Assembly: GCA_947255165.1 (NCBI GenBank)
Contig: CAMYFZ010000007.1
Coordinates: 1-43,718, forward strand
DNA length: 43,718 nucleotides
DNA from: an uncultured Varibaculum sp.
GTDB lineage: Bacteria > Actinomycetota > Actinomycetes > Actinomycetales > Actinomycetaceae
Direction: 5' to 3'
In this document: positions 17,538 through 26,700 of the stretch, one piece after another
Layout of the letters: each line of letters begins with the position of its first letter
Position numbering within the stretch: position 1 is the stretch's first letter
Program-made: the position numbers and the translations under genes
The notes under the pieces: model-generated
What the model was told of the DNA's origin: nothing
Database searches by the model: none
What the model saw: the letters and a program-made list of their open reading frames with translations, nothing else

Positions 17538-18260
17538 TTAGGCGGTAAGTGTCGCTTTTAGACGCGCCGGATAATCGGTCATGATGGCATCTACCCCCAG
17601 GGTAGCTAGCTGCAACATTTCTGCTTCATTATTGATCGTCCAGGGCTCTACTCTGATTCCCTGACAATGACACCAAGAAACAAAACTGCGGTCAATAATT
17701 TTTATTCCTGCCCACTTCATGGGGACCTGCGCGAAAGCGGCAGGAGTATTAAACCGCCGTCTGCTGGCGCAGCGAGCGGCGCTAAGTGCCAGTAGAACTT
17801 CGAGCGGAGATAAACAAGTCTGTGCCTGCGGGTGACGTTTTCGCACCTGCGCAAGAGTTTTTGAGGAAAAGGAAGAAAATACTACCCGTTCCCAGGCATC
17901 GGCATTCCTAACCACGCGCAAAGTACCCTCCAGAGCGCGAGGTTCTTTAATATCCACGTTATAGGCGAGGGCTGGATAGTCTTCGAGGGCAGATTCTAGT
18001 GAAACTGGACGTTCTCCTTGCGGGCCCCGTAAAGCAAAGAACTCCCGGGAGGTAAGCTCGCCGACTTCCCGTGAATCACCCCAGGGATTTTCTAGCTTGG
18101 CATCATGCTGGAGGACTATCGTGCCATCTTTCAGGGCACGCACATCAGTTTCGTAACGACTGACGTCTCGGGCTAGTGCATAAACAATGGAGTCCCTAGT
18201 GTTCTCCAGGGTTTCCCCACCTCCCCCTCTATGGGCGATAATTTGCGGCACTAATCGCAT
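17538..18260 (-). CDS. Glycerophosphodiester phosphodiesterase
   Basis: 240 residues from ATG 18260, which overlaps the stop of the M23 gene by 10 nt; a longer frame to 18299 would add 13 residues inside that gene. It hydrolyses glycerophosphodiesters to glycerol 3-phosphate and an alcohol. GDPD family residues are His10-Arg11 (AHRGGGGETLENT), Glu37 and Asp39 (ETDVRALKDG), and His52-Asp53 (LQHD). NVDIKEP, VEPWTINN and GVDAIMTDYP are also typical. There is no signal peptide, so it is cytoplasmic. Translationally coupled to the peptidase. Confidence 0.9.
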   Translation of the reverse strand: MRLVPQIIAHRGGGGETLENTRDSIVYALARDVSRYETDVRALKDGTIVLQHDAKLENPWGDSREVGELTSREFFALRGPQGERPVSLESALEDYPALAYNVDIKEPRALEGTLRVVRNADAWERVVFSSFSSKTLAQVRKRHPQAQTCLSPLEVLLALSAARCASRRRFNTPAAFAQVPMKWAGIKIIDRSFVSWCHCQGIRVEPWTINNEAEMLQLATLGVDAIMTDYPARLKATLTA

Positions 18261-19072
18261 TTTTGACCCAAATAACGGAAATGGTGAGCTTCCAGCCAAG
18301 GAACCGGGTCTATATAGTTATTCTCGTTGCCCGGCATGACTTCAAAGTGCAGGTGGTTACCGGTGGAGTTGCCCGTAGATCCCACGGCGCCCAACTGATC
18401 TCCAGCCTTTACCTTTTGCCCCACAGTGACCGCGAAAGTCCCGGGAAGCATATGTTTGTACTGGGTGAAAACAATTTTTCCGTCGATAACATGTTTGAGC
18501 CGTACCGTATTGCCTCCCCCACCCATGGGGCCCACAAAATCTACTTGCCCGTCAGTTAAAGCATGAATGGGAGTGCCGGCGGGAGCCGCAAAGTCCGTCC
18601 CCGTATGCAATTTCAAAATGCCAGATATCGGGTGGACACGTTCCCCAAAAGGAGAGGACTGATGAAAGACTCCGCGCTGCAGGGGGAAGAGGATCGCGCC
18701 CTCGTTAGACATATTTTTATCAGCGGTGTTACCAGAGCCAATATTCGAGAACTGGCACTCGGGATCAGCACTCAAAATCCGGGCCCGAGTACCGGCGGCC
18801 GGGATCGGAACCAATCCTTGTTCCGAATCTCCCGGAGCTAGGGAGTGGGCACTGCCGGCCCAACTTTCTCCGTCTGGCTGTAGCGAGAGCACATGCGCAA
18901 TCATCGACCCCGGTTTATTAGCCTGCACAAATCCGGTGAGCGGCGCAATGATAGTTACCACCGCTAATCCCAAAATAACCAGGGCTCGAGGAATCGCCGC
19001 AAAGCGCCGAAAGCGCCGCCTGCGCACCCGCTCAGCGCGCCGGGAACGTCGCCCAGTAGCAGACTCCGCCAT
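18251..19072 (-). CDS. M23 (LytM-type) peptidoglycan endopeptidase, membrane anchored
   Basis: 273 residues. An Arg-rich N-terminus (RRRRFRRF) precedes one hydrophobic segment at about 29-47 that acts as signal or anchor. A linker follows, then the M23 domain from about residue 140: SPFGERVHPISG, HTGTDF (His156 and Asp160 as zinc ligands), YKHM (His207) and NHLHFEV (His242). Such enzymes cut peptide cross-links or stems in peptidoglycan outside the cell. GGAGG lies 8 nt before the ATG. It is coupled to the phosphodiesterase gene and lies one gene pair upstream of the FtsX-like permease. FtsEX complexes are known to control M23 hydrolases, so a link is possible but unproven. Confidence 0.9.
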   Translation of the reverse strand: MAESATGRRSRRAERVRRRRFRRFAAIPRALVILGLAVVTIIAPLTGFVQANKPGSMIAHVLSLQPDGESWAGSAHSLAPGDSEQGLVPIPAAGTRARILSADPECQFSNIGSGNTADKNMSNEGAILFPLQRGVFHQSSPFGERVHPISGILKLHTGTDFAAPAGTPIHALTDGQVDFVGPMGGGGNTVRLKHVIDGKIVFTQYKHMLPGTFAVTVGQKVKAGDQLGAVGSTGNSTGNHLHFEVMPGNENNYIDPVPWLEAHHFRYLGQKCD

Positions 19073-19197
19073 TTGCTATTCCTCCGGAAAAATTGCCAAC
19101 CCTAAAATAGTAACGAATTTATAACGATTTATCCAAGGTTGGAAAGAACACCTTGAAAATTTATGCGTAAATCGTATTTATTTTTGCCTGCACGCCC

Positions 19198-21000
19198 CTA
19201 TTTAGCTGCTGCCTCGTCCTCCGGGAGCGCTCCGGTGGTTAGTATCAGTTCTGCATCTGCGCTATTCTCGCTCGATTCCCAGGCAATCCAATTTACTTTG
19301 GTGACATCAGTGTTCGTGGAGGCTACCGCGGGCTCAACTTCCAGCTTGTTCCCGCTTTTGCCCGCTAAATCCATAGTTAAGATTTCGTCGGTAGTTTGAA
19401 CATAAAACTGATTAGTTAAGTAATTGGCAACTCCAAAATGGCTACCCTCGTTGTGTAATAGTCGCTCCCACTGTGCACTGTCTAAGATCTCGCTCACCTT
19501 ACCATCGGTTCCCAGATGGAAAACTTGGTAGGAGCCTTCACTGGTGATGAGTACCGATCCATCTTTTAGCTGCTCCAGAGTTACCGACTTAAAATCTGGA
19601 TGGTCGGATGCTACTTTCAATAGCCCTAATAGTGGGGTAAGTTTTCCCGTACTATCGACTAAAAAGACGTTGGGCAAACTATGTTTTTCCCCCTCCGCAG
19701 CCTGACAAGAGAATAAATATTGGTTACTACTCAATCTATATAGGTTTAGGCGACTTCCTTCGCCTACCGGCTTGTAGCAACTGGGATCACCGACATCGAT
19801 ATTTAATGGCAGTTCAAACAAGACCTTATTACTATCGATAGCATAAAAGCGCCGTTTACCAGTGACAATCATGTACATATCATTGGTAACGGAAGTTGAA
19901 ACCGCAAACTCATCTTTGTCGGCAGCAAGTTCTTGCAGGGAGGTAGCTTTAGTCTGTCCTCCAGTTAGCGACAATACTTGCGCATGTCGTTGCACTGTCG
20001 TAACTAAAGCATCAGGTTTCTTATACTCACTACTCCAGATTTTCGCCACCGCGACTGATTTTTCTGACTGTCCCACCAGTGTAAAGCTATAGTCTTGACG
20101 ATCATTTACTACATTATCGGCCTCAGTTTGCAGGTCGATGCGAGGTTTAGCCTTACATGAAGGCATCTGCAGTTCTTGGGCATAAAGATGCACTGTTTCC
20201 GGAGAAGTTCCCACCGCTTTAGTGAGCACCGTATACACCACGAAAACAGCAGGATCATCTCCATAGGTAGCGGCCACCGAAATATCTTGATCCGTCATCT
20301 TTTCCCCGCTTTGCACCGGTGAAAATGTACAATCGACCGTTTTATCTTTCAGCTTTGGGGTCCAAATTTTAAAAAAATATTGCGGAGCTTCTTGCTCACC
20401 TTGATTGGAGACTGCGGTTATCATTGGTCCCCCGTGCCATTGCCAGTCGCCACCAGCTGGCAGTTCCACGCGCGAAATCTCGGGAGTGGGAGTCTCACTA
20501 GCGCTTGCGGTGGCAGTTGTAGTCTGCGGGCTAGTGGCGACACTTGCTTTCGATTTCCCTAAGCCGCTAACGGCATAGGCAACCCCGGAGACTAATGCGA
20601 CCGCTACTACTACCCCGATAAGTACCGGTAATAATGTCTGCTTATTTCGGTACCATTTTTTCTTCGCTTCTTTTACCTGATCACCCGCTGGTCCTGGAAG
20701 GTTAGCGCCAGAAAAATTGGGGCCTAAGTTATAGGGAGCAGGCTGGGGTTGCGGATAACTTGGTTGCTGCCAGGGCGCAGGCCCGGGTATTTGCGGCTGC
20801 GGAGGAGTCGCGTAAGGTGGCGCCGATAAATAGGGCTGTCCCCTGCCGCCTATTGGCAGCGGCGTTCCCTGATTGTGTTGTCCTGCTAACCGCGTGTGGT
20901 CAGCATCCTGCGTGACGGGAATATTTAGCTGTTAGCCACAGTTCCCACAGGATGCAACCCCGCTCACAGTTAGATTTTGACAACGCGGACACCTATCCAT
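19198..21000 (-). pseudogene. Zinc-ribbon/proline-rich/membrane protein interrupted by in-frame TAA at codon 23
   Basis: Read from ATG 21000, the frame encodes MDRCPRC...SCGNCG, an N-terminal zinc ribbon. TAA follows at 20934-20932, then the same frame stays open for 577 further codons. The continuation starts QLNIPVTQ and runs through a Pro/Gln-rich tail, KEAKKKWYRNK, one helix (LLPVLIGVVVAVALVSGVAYAV), a Thr/Ser linker and a ~420-residue exported domain with four cysteines. No ATG, GTG or TTG exists in frame between the TAA and GTG 20469, so the downstream part cannot start cleanly by itself. GGAAG lies 9 nt before the ATG. The stop sits where CxxCGxxL needs an ordinary residue, so a CAA-to-TAA change is the simplest reading. 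Confidence 0.75.
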
Positions 21001-21042
21001 AGATACAGACTTCCAACAAACGGGTCGATGTAGGTACTAGCA

Positions 21043-21048
21043 AGTATA
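21043..21048 (-). promoter_or_regulatory. Possible -10 element for the zinc-ribbon gene
   Basis: TATACT on the minus strand, about 43 nt upstream of ATG 21000. It is one base from TATAAT, with no convincing -35. The promoter region appears intact although the frame behind it is interrupted. Confidence 0.35.
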
Positions 21049-21101
21049 GCCAGTTACAGTGGCCAGCAATGTCCGATTTGGGGTACGGATAGTTGATAAA
21101 A

Positions 21102-22145
21102 CTAGTTCTCGCCGCGCTGCATGGTGTCGCGGACTTCTCCCACCAGTTCCTCGAGAATATCTTCCAAAAAAATAGCCCCTAAAGTTTGCCCATTTTCATT
21201 CACTTTTGCGAGGTGGACGCCAGTTTTTTGCATAACTCGCAGCGCATCCTCCACTTCTTCATCGGGAGACACTTCGGGGAGCACCCGGATTCGCCAAGAT
21301 TCCAGGGGCGCCTGGCGGGCAGCAATAGAATCGGCGAAAATAACGTCTTTAAGGTGCAAATAGCCTTGCAAGTTCCCAGATTCATCGCTAATCGGAAAAC
21401 GAGAAAACCCGGTTTTTGCCACCTGCGCTTCGAACTCCGCAGCGGTAAGCGGCCAGTTCAAAGTAACTAGTTGCGATCGGGGAACCATGGCATCACGCAC
21501 ATCTTCTTTAGAGAACTCCAGAGTACCCGATAGCAGCCCCAAATCATCCCGTAGGGTTCCCGCTGCAGTTGATTTTGCTACAATCGTTGCTACCTCTTCA
21601 ATAGTGAAAGACTGGGACACTTCCGAACGCGGGTTTATTCCCAGCAGTTTCACGAACCAATTAGCACTCGAATCTAAGGCGTGGACCACGGGTCGTACCG
21701 CCCGGGCAATGCGCACCAAATGCGGAGCAATCACCAGACATACCCGCACCGAAGCGGCTACCGTCAGATTCTTTGGGATCATTTCCCCCAAGACGATATG
21801 TAAAAATACCACTAGTACCAGCGCAAACACGAAGGCAATCGGATGCGTTAGTGAGGGCGAAACTCCGAAGAAATTCAAAGGACGGCTAATCAAGTGCGCC
21901 AGGGCAGGCTCGGCTACTGCCCCCAAACCTGTCGACGCCAAAGTGATCCCCAATTGGGTTACTGCCAAAACCAGAGAGACGTGTTCCACCGCCCACAATG
22001 CTGCTTTAGTTCCCCGTTTACCTTGCGCGGCCAGGGGTTCTATTTGCGAACGCCGGGTGGAGGTAACTGAAAACTCTCCGGCAACGAAAAAAGCATTCGC
22101 TGCCAGCAAGGCCAATGCTACTAAGAGCGCCACCCAATCAGACAT
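21102..22145 (-). CDS. CNNM/CBS-domain membrane protein (HlyC/CorC family), second copy
   Basis: 347 residues from ATG 22145, whose ATGTCTGA overlaps the previous stop by 8 nt. The N-terminal CNNM (DUF21) domain has about four hydrophobic segments and the conserved FFVAGEFS and GEMIPKN motifs. A CBS pair follows (VRDAMVPRSQLVTL, GFSRFPISDESGNLQGYLHLKD, and a second CBS ending GAIFLEDILEELVGEV). It ends there, without the C-terminal CorC_HlyC domain of its neighbour. The family is linked to Mg2+ or Co2+ transport and its control by adenine nucleotides. Forms an operon with the upstream paralogue. Confidence 0.88.
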   Translation of the reverse strand: MSDWVALLVALALLAANAFFVAGEFSVTSTRRSQIEPLAAQGKRGTKAALWAVEHVSLVLAVTQLGITLASTGLGAVAEPALAHLISRPLNFFGVSPSLTHPIAFVFALVLVVFLHIVLGEMIPKNLTVAASVRVCLVIAPHLVRIARAVRPVVHALDSSANWFVKLLGINPRSEVSQSFTIEEVATIVAKSTAAGTLRDDLGLLSGTLEFSKEDVRDAMVPRSQLVTLNWPLTAAEFEAQVAKTGFSRFPISDESGNLQGYLHLKDVIFADSIAARQAPLESWRIRVLPEVSPDEEVEDALRVMQKTGVHLAKVNENGQTLGAIFLEDILEELVGEVRDTMQRGEN

Positions 22146-23523
22146 GGCTGCCACCACCCTTAACACGGTTATCGCCGGTAGGTTTCGCTGCAGGGCGCGA
22201 AGGCGTCCCTGCTGGAGCCGCACTAATCAGGACTTTCTCAATCCGTCGCCCATCCATCCTCGCCACAGTCAAGCTATGGGTTCCTACCTTGAAGCTCTCC
22301 CCCACCTGGGGGATTTTACCTGCAATCACCAAAATCAACCCGGCGATAGTTTCGTAAGGGCCATCGTCTGGAAGCAATACCTCAATCCGATCGGCGATTT
22401 CATCGGGACGCAAAGTTCCATCCACCAGCCATTTATTGTCGCCCTCGAGGCGGATTCCTCGGCGCCGTAGATCGTGCTCGTCGGCTACTTCCCCCACGAT
22501 TTCTTCCACTACGTCCTCTAAAGTAACGATTCCGCAGGTGCCCCCATATTCGTCAACTACGATCGCCATTTGTAAATTAGCCGCCCGCAGCTGCACTAAA
22601 AGCGGCGCTAACCTGACGGTTTCAGGCACGCGCAGGGCGCTAACCAGCAAAGATTGTGCAGTGACCGGCACTTTTTCACGCCTTGAAAATGGTACCGCCA
22701 CGGCGCGCCGTAAATGCACTAGGCCGAGGATATCGTCGGCATCCTCCCCCAGGACTGGGAAACGCGAATGTCCCGTGCGCCGAGAAAGTTCCACCACGTC
22801 CTCTGCGCTTTGTTCGGCTTCTAAAGAGTCCATCCGGCGTCGGTCGGTCATCACGTCGCGGGCGCATAGTCTTCCCAGCCCTACTGAGCGAGTAAAAATG
22901 GTGGCGGTAGATAGATCCAAAGTGCCGGCTTCGGCGCTGTGACGAACCATTGCAGCCAGTTCCGAAGCCGAACGCGCCGAAGATAGCTGCTCTAAGGGTT
23001 CTATCCCCAGCGCGCGAACTACCTGGTTGGAAAGTCCGTTTAAAACTGCAATTACCGGCTTAAACAGCCAGGTGAATGCCCGCTGGAGCGGAGTTACTAT
23101 CTGCGCCACTTCAAATGGTTTCGCTAGCGCCAGATTCTTGGGAAACAGCTCCCCGAATACCATAGAGAAGGCATTGACCAGTACCAAGGCGATCACTACC
23201 GCGATGGCAGTAGCCAGTGAGGCCGCTAGCTTTGCATCTAGGAGCAGCTTTGCGAATAGGGAGGTAAGCGCAGTTTGAGTAGTGTATCCCAGCAAAATAG
23301 TGGTGAGTGTGATTCCGATCTGCGCCCCGGAAAGCTGGGTTGATAAATGCCGCAAAGCTTTTAGTACTCCGCTAGCTCCCTTTTCTTTGCGTTTTACCCT
23401 TCCTTCTATTTGGGCAGGGTCGAGCGCCAGCATAGAGAACTCTGCAGCTACAAATAGGGCGGTACCTATCGTCAGCAAGACCCCTAAAAGCACCATTAGT
23501 AGGTAATAAACGCTATCAGGCAA
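22138..23523 (-). CDS. CNNM/CBS/CorC-domain membrane protein (HlyC/CorC family), first copy
   Basis: 461 residues. CNNM domain with FVAAEFSMLALDP and GELFPKNLALAKP, two CBS modules (RDVMTDRRRMDSL, HSRFPVLGEDADDILGLVHLR, VVDEYGGTCGIVTLEDVVEEIVGEV) and a C-terminal CorC_HlyC domain (WLVDGTLRPDEIADRI, ETIAGLIL, VGTHSLTV). Likely an Mg2+/divalent cation transporter or its regulator at the cytoplasmic membrane. The start is TTG 23523, directly after an in-frame TAG and preceded by GGTGGTG. The next ATG is nine codons in, inside the first membrane helix, so the TTG is preferred. Confidence 0.88.
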   Translation of the reverse strand: MPDSVYYLLMVLLGVLLTIGTALFVAAEFSMLALDPAQIEGRVKRKEKGASGVLKALRHLSTQLSGAQIGITLTTILLGYTTQTALTSLFAKLLLDAKLAASLATAIAVVIALVLVNAFSMVFGELFPKNLALAKPFEVAQIVTPLQRAFTWLFKPVIAVLNGLSNQVVRALGIEPLEQLSSARSASELAAMVRHSAEAGTLDLSTATIFTRSVGLGRLCARDVMTDRRRMDSLEAEQSAEDVVELSRRTGHSRFPVLGEDADDILGLVHLRRAVAVPFSRREKVPVTAQSLLVSALRVPETVRLAPLLVQLRAANLQMAIVVDEYGGTCGIVTLEDVVEEIVGEVADEHDLRRRGIRLEGDNKWLVDGTLRPDEIADRIEVLLPDDGPYETIAGLILVIAGKIPQVGESFKVGTHSLTVARMDGRRIEKVLISAAPAGTPSRPAAKPTGDNRVKGGGSHV

Positions 23524-23684
23524 CTACACCACCATCACCAGACCGGGGGTAGGGCATACCAAAAACACCTCTTCAAGTAGGCAATTCGTAAGCTATTTTA
23601 ATAGCAATGTACCAACATTAGTAAAGCCTACATAAACTCTCTTAATATCAAGAGAAACGCTAGGACTTTCGGACTAAATAGGCT

Positions 23685-23690
23685 TAATAT
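23685..23690 (+). promoter_or_regulatory. Possible -10 element for kgd
   Basis: TAATAT lies 4 nt before the upstream ATG (23695) but about 40 nt before the ATG at 23731. Initiation 7 nt downstream would fall at or after the first ATG, which supports 23731 as the translational start. Confidence 0.4.
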
Positions 23691-23730
23691 CTTAATGGAT
23701 ACGTTGTCGGCTTTGAAAAAAGGAAGCGCC

Positions 23731-26700
23731 ATGCCCAATTCGGAAGATCAAATGGACCAATCGGTAAGCCCGATCAACCAGGAGATCATCGATGAACTCT
23801 ATGACAAATACTGCGCCGACCCCCTGTCGGTTCCCGAGGATTGGCGAGAATATTTCTCCGCTTTGGAGGCTCGGAATGCGCAGATAAAAGAACCGGAACC
23901 CCAAGAGAAGGAAGTTCATAAAGTAACCCCCACCGGGTCAGCCATTAGCGGTAGGGATGTAACCCGTTCTGATTTGCCGCCGGCCCCTCCGGTAGCGGCC
24001 TCCGAGCCTACTTCTCCCTATGTGGCACGGCAAACGGTACTTGATCTCGGTCCGGGAGGCCCGGGCGGGGAAGAAGACGTAGTAGAGAGGCTACGTGGGG
24101 TAGCTAAAGCGGTAGTTAAGAATATGAATGAATCTCTACAGATTCCTACCGCTACTTCTGCACGAGAGATTCCTGCCAAACTGCTGATCGAGAACCGTAA
24201 GGTCATTAACACTCATTTGGCAGCGACCACCGGCGGTAAGGTTTCATTCACCCACCTAATTGGCTATGCGATTATTGAAGCGTTAGTAGAAATGCCATCC
24301 ATGAATGTTCGCTTCGAAAAGGACGAGGACGGACGGGACTGTATCCGCAAGTTTGCGCACGTGGGCTTTGGATTGGCGATTGATCTACCCAAAGATGATG
24401 GCTCCCGCTCACTAATGGTCCCCGTAGTGCACGATGCCGACACTTTGAACTTCAAGCAGTTCATTGATGCCTACGAGGACCTGGTTAAGAGGGCGCGCGC
24501 GGGCGAATTAAAACCCGCCGATTTTGCGGGTGGCACGGTTACTCTAACCAACCCGGGCACCTTGGGAACCAAACATTCGGTTCCGCGCTTGATGACCGGG
24601 CAAGGGGCAATTATTGGGGTAGGCGCTACCTCTTTCCCCGCGGAATGGGCGGGGGCATCCCCCTCGCAACTGGCCAATGCGGGCGTTGGCCAAGTTATGA
24701 CCATGACTTCCACCTACGACCACCGCGTGATTCAAGGCGCCGGATCCGGGGAGTTCCTGCGGATTGTCGAACAGAAAATAGCTGGTCACGACGGATTCTA
24801 TGAGCGGGTATTCTCCACCTTAGGGGTCGCCCACGAGCCCTACCAATGGGAGCGAGATTTCAGCTATGACCAGATAACCGAAAAAGGCAAACCCGCCCGG
24901 ATTGCCGAACTGATTCACGCCTACCGTTCCCGCGGACACCTCGCCGCCAATACCGATCCCCTACAGCAAATCCTGCGCCGCCACCCCGATCTTTCGATCG
25001 GCTCCTACGGGCTCAGCGTATGGGATTTGGATCGAGTCTTCCCGACGGGAGGATTCGCTGGCCGCGACACTATGAACTTGCGAGACCTGCTAGAGCATCT
25101 GCGCGCCACCTACACCCAGGCTATCGGGATTGAATATATGCATATTCAAGATCCGGTCCAGCGCCGTTGGGTACAAAACCGCATCGAGAAGCCCGCGAAG
25201 AAGCTGTCTAAACAGGAACAAATGCACGTGCTCAGTATGCTGAACCATGCAGAAGCTTTCGAGACTTTCTTGCAGACCAAGTATGTGGGACAAAAACGTT
25301 TCTCCCTAGAGGGCGCAGAATCACTGATTCCGCTGCTAGACAATATGCTCTACAACGCTTCCCATGAGGGACTAAAAGATATCACCATCGGGATGGCGCA
25401 CCGCGGGCGCTTAAATGTGCTCTCAAATGTGGCGGGTAAGTCCTATGGCCAGATTTTCTCCGAATTTGAAGGCTATCTGGATCCGAACTCCACCCAGGGT
25501 TCTGGCGACGTGAAATACCACCTGGGCACCGAGGGTGTTTATTCTGCCGAGGAGGGCGAGGGCGTGCTAATATCCCTCACCGCTAACCCCTCCCACCTGG
25601 AGGCGGCAGATGGGGTTACCGAGGGGATCACCCGCGCCAAGCAGGATCGCCTAGGCGGGGGTAAAGAGGCGGAAAGTCTAGTGATGCCGATTCTAATCCA
25701 CGGTGATGCTGCCTTTATCGGCGAGGGCGTGGTGCAAGAAACCCTGAATATGTCCCAGTTGCGTGGATACCGCACTGGAGGCACCGTACACATTATTGTC
25801 AATAACCAGATTGGCTTTACTACCGGTCCGACTTCGGGGCGTTCCACCCGGTACTGCACCGACTTGGCTAAGGGCCTGCAGGTTCCGATTTTCCACGTTA
25901 ATGGGGATTTCCCGCAAGCCGTGGTGAAAGTAGCGAAGCTGGCCTTTGACTTTAGGCAAGAGTTCCACAAGGACGTCATTATCGATATGGTCTGCTACCG
26001 CCGGCGCGGACACAACGAGGGCGATGACCCCTCGATGACTCAACCGGTGCTCTATTCTCTGATTGATCGCCTGCCTACTACTCGGGAGGTCTACACCCGT
26101 AACCTGATTGGACGGGGAGAACTGAGCGAGGAAAAAGCGGCAGAGGCGCTACAGGAATACCACGATGATCTAAACAAGATTTTCCAAGAAACTCGGGAAA
26201 AGAAAGAGTTCGATGCCGCCGAGCATGATGACACCACTAACCCTGGCGGAGATACTCGCTGGGTAATGCCTGCCTCGCAGCAGCCCGGGCAAGGGATGAT
26301 GATTGGCTGGACTTCCGCTATAACCCGCGAAGAGGTAGAGAGGATCGGGGATTCCCAGGTGCGGATACCCGAGCACTTCACTCCCCACCCCAAGATTATG
26401 AAAGTACTGCAAAAGCGGGAAACCATGTCGCGGGAAGGCAAGATTGACTGGGGCATGGGCGAAATGCTTGCCTATGGCTCCTTGCTGATGGAAGGCACCA
26501 ATGTGCGTCTGGGCGGACAGGATTCTCGCCGCGGCACCTTCTCCCACCGCCACGCAGTAATTCATGATTACCAGAATGGTCGCGAATGGACGCCGCTGAA
26601 CTTCCTCACCGAAGATCAGGCAAATTTCAGGGTCTACAACTCTCCGCTTTCCGAATATGCCCCCCTCGCTTTCGAGTACGGCTATTCGGTAGAGTCTCCG

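Noticed and set aside
20932..20934. The TAA as a recoded selenocysteine or pyrrolysine site.
   Set aside because: Those use TGA or TAG, not TAA, and no downstream recoding hairpin was recognised.
21487..22470. Long plus-strand frame of 327 codons opposite the CNNM/CBS genes.
   Set aside because: Ser/Thr/Arg-rich translation typical of an antisense shadow; the minus-strand frames carry clear CNNM and CBS motifs.
23695..23730. Upstream ATG of kgd at 23695 as the start.
   Set aside because: A TAATAT -10 lies 4 nt before it and no ribosome binding site precedes it, whereas ATG 23731 has AAAGGAAG at good spacing.
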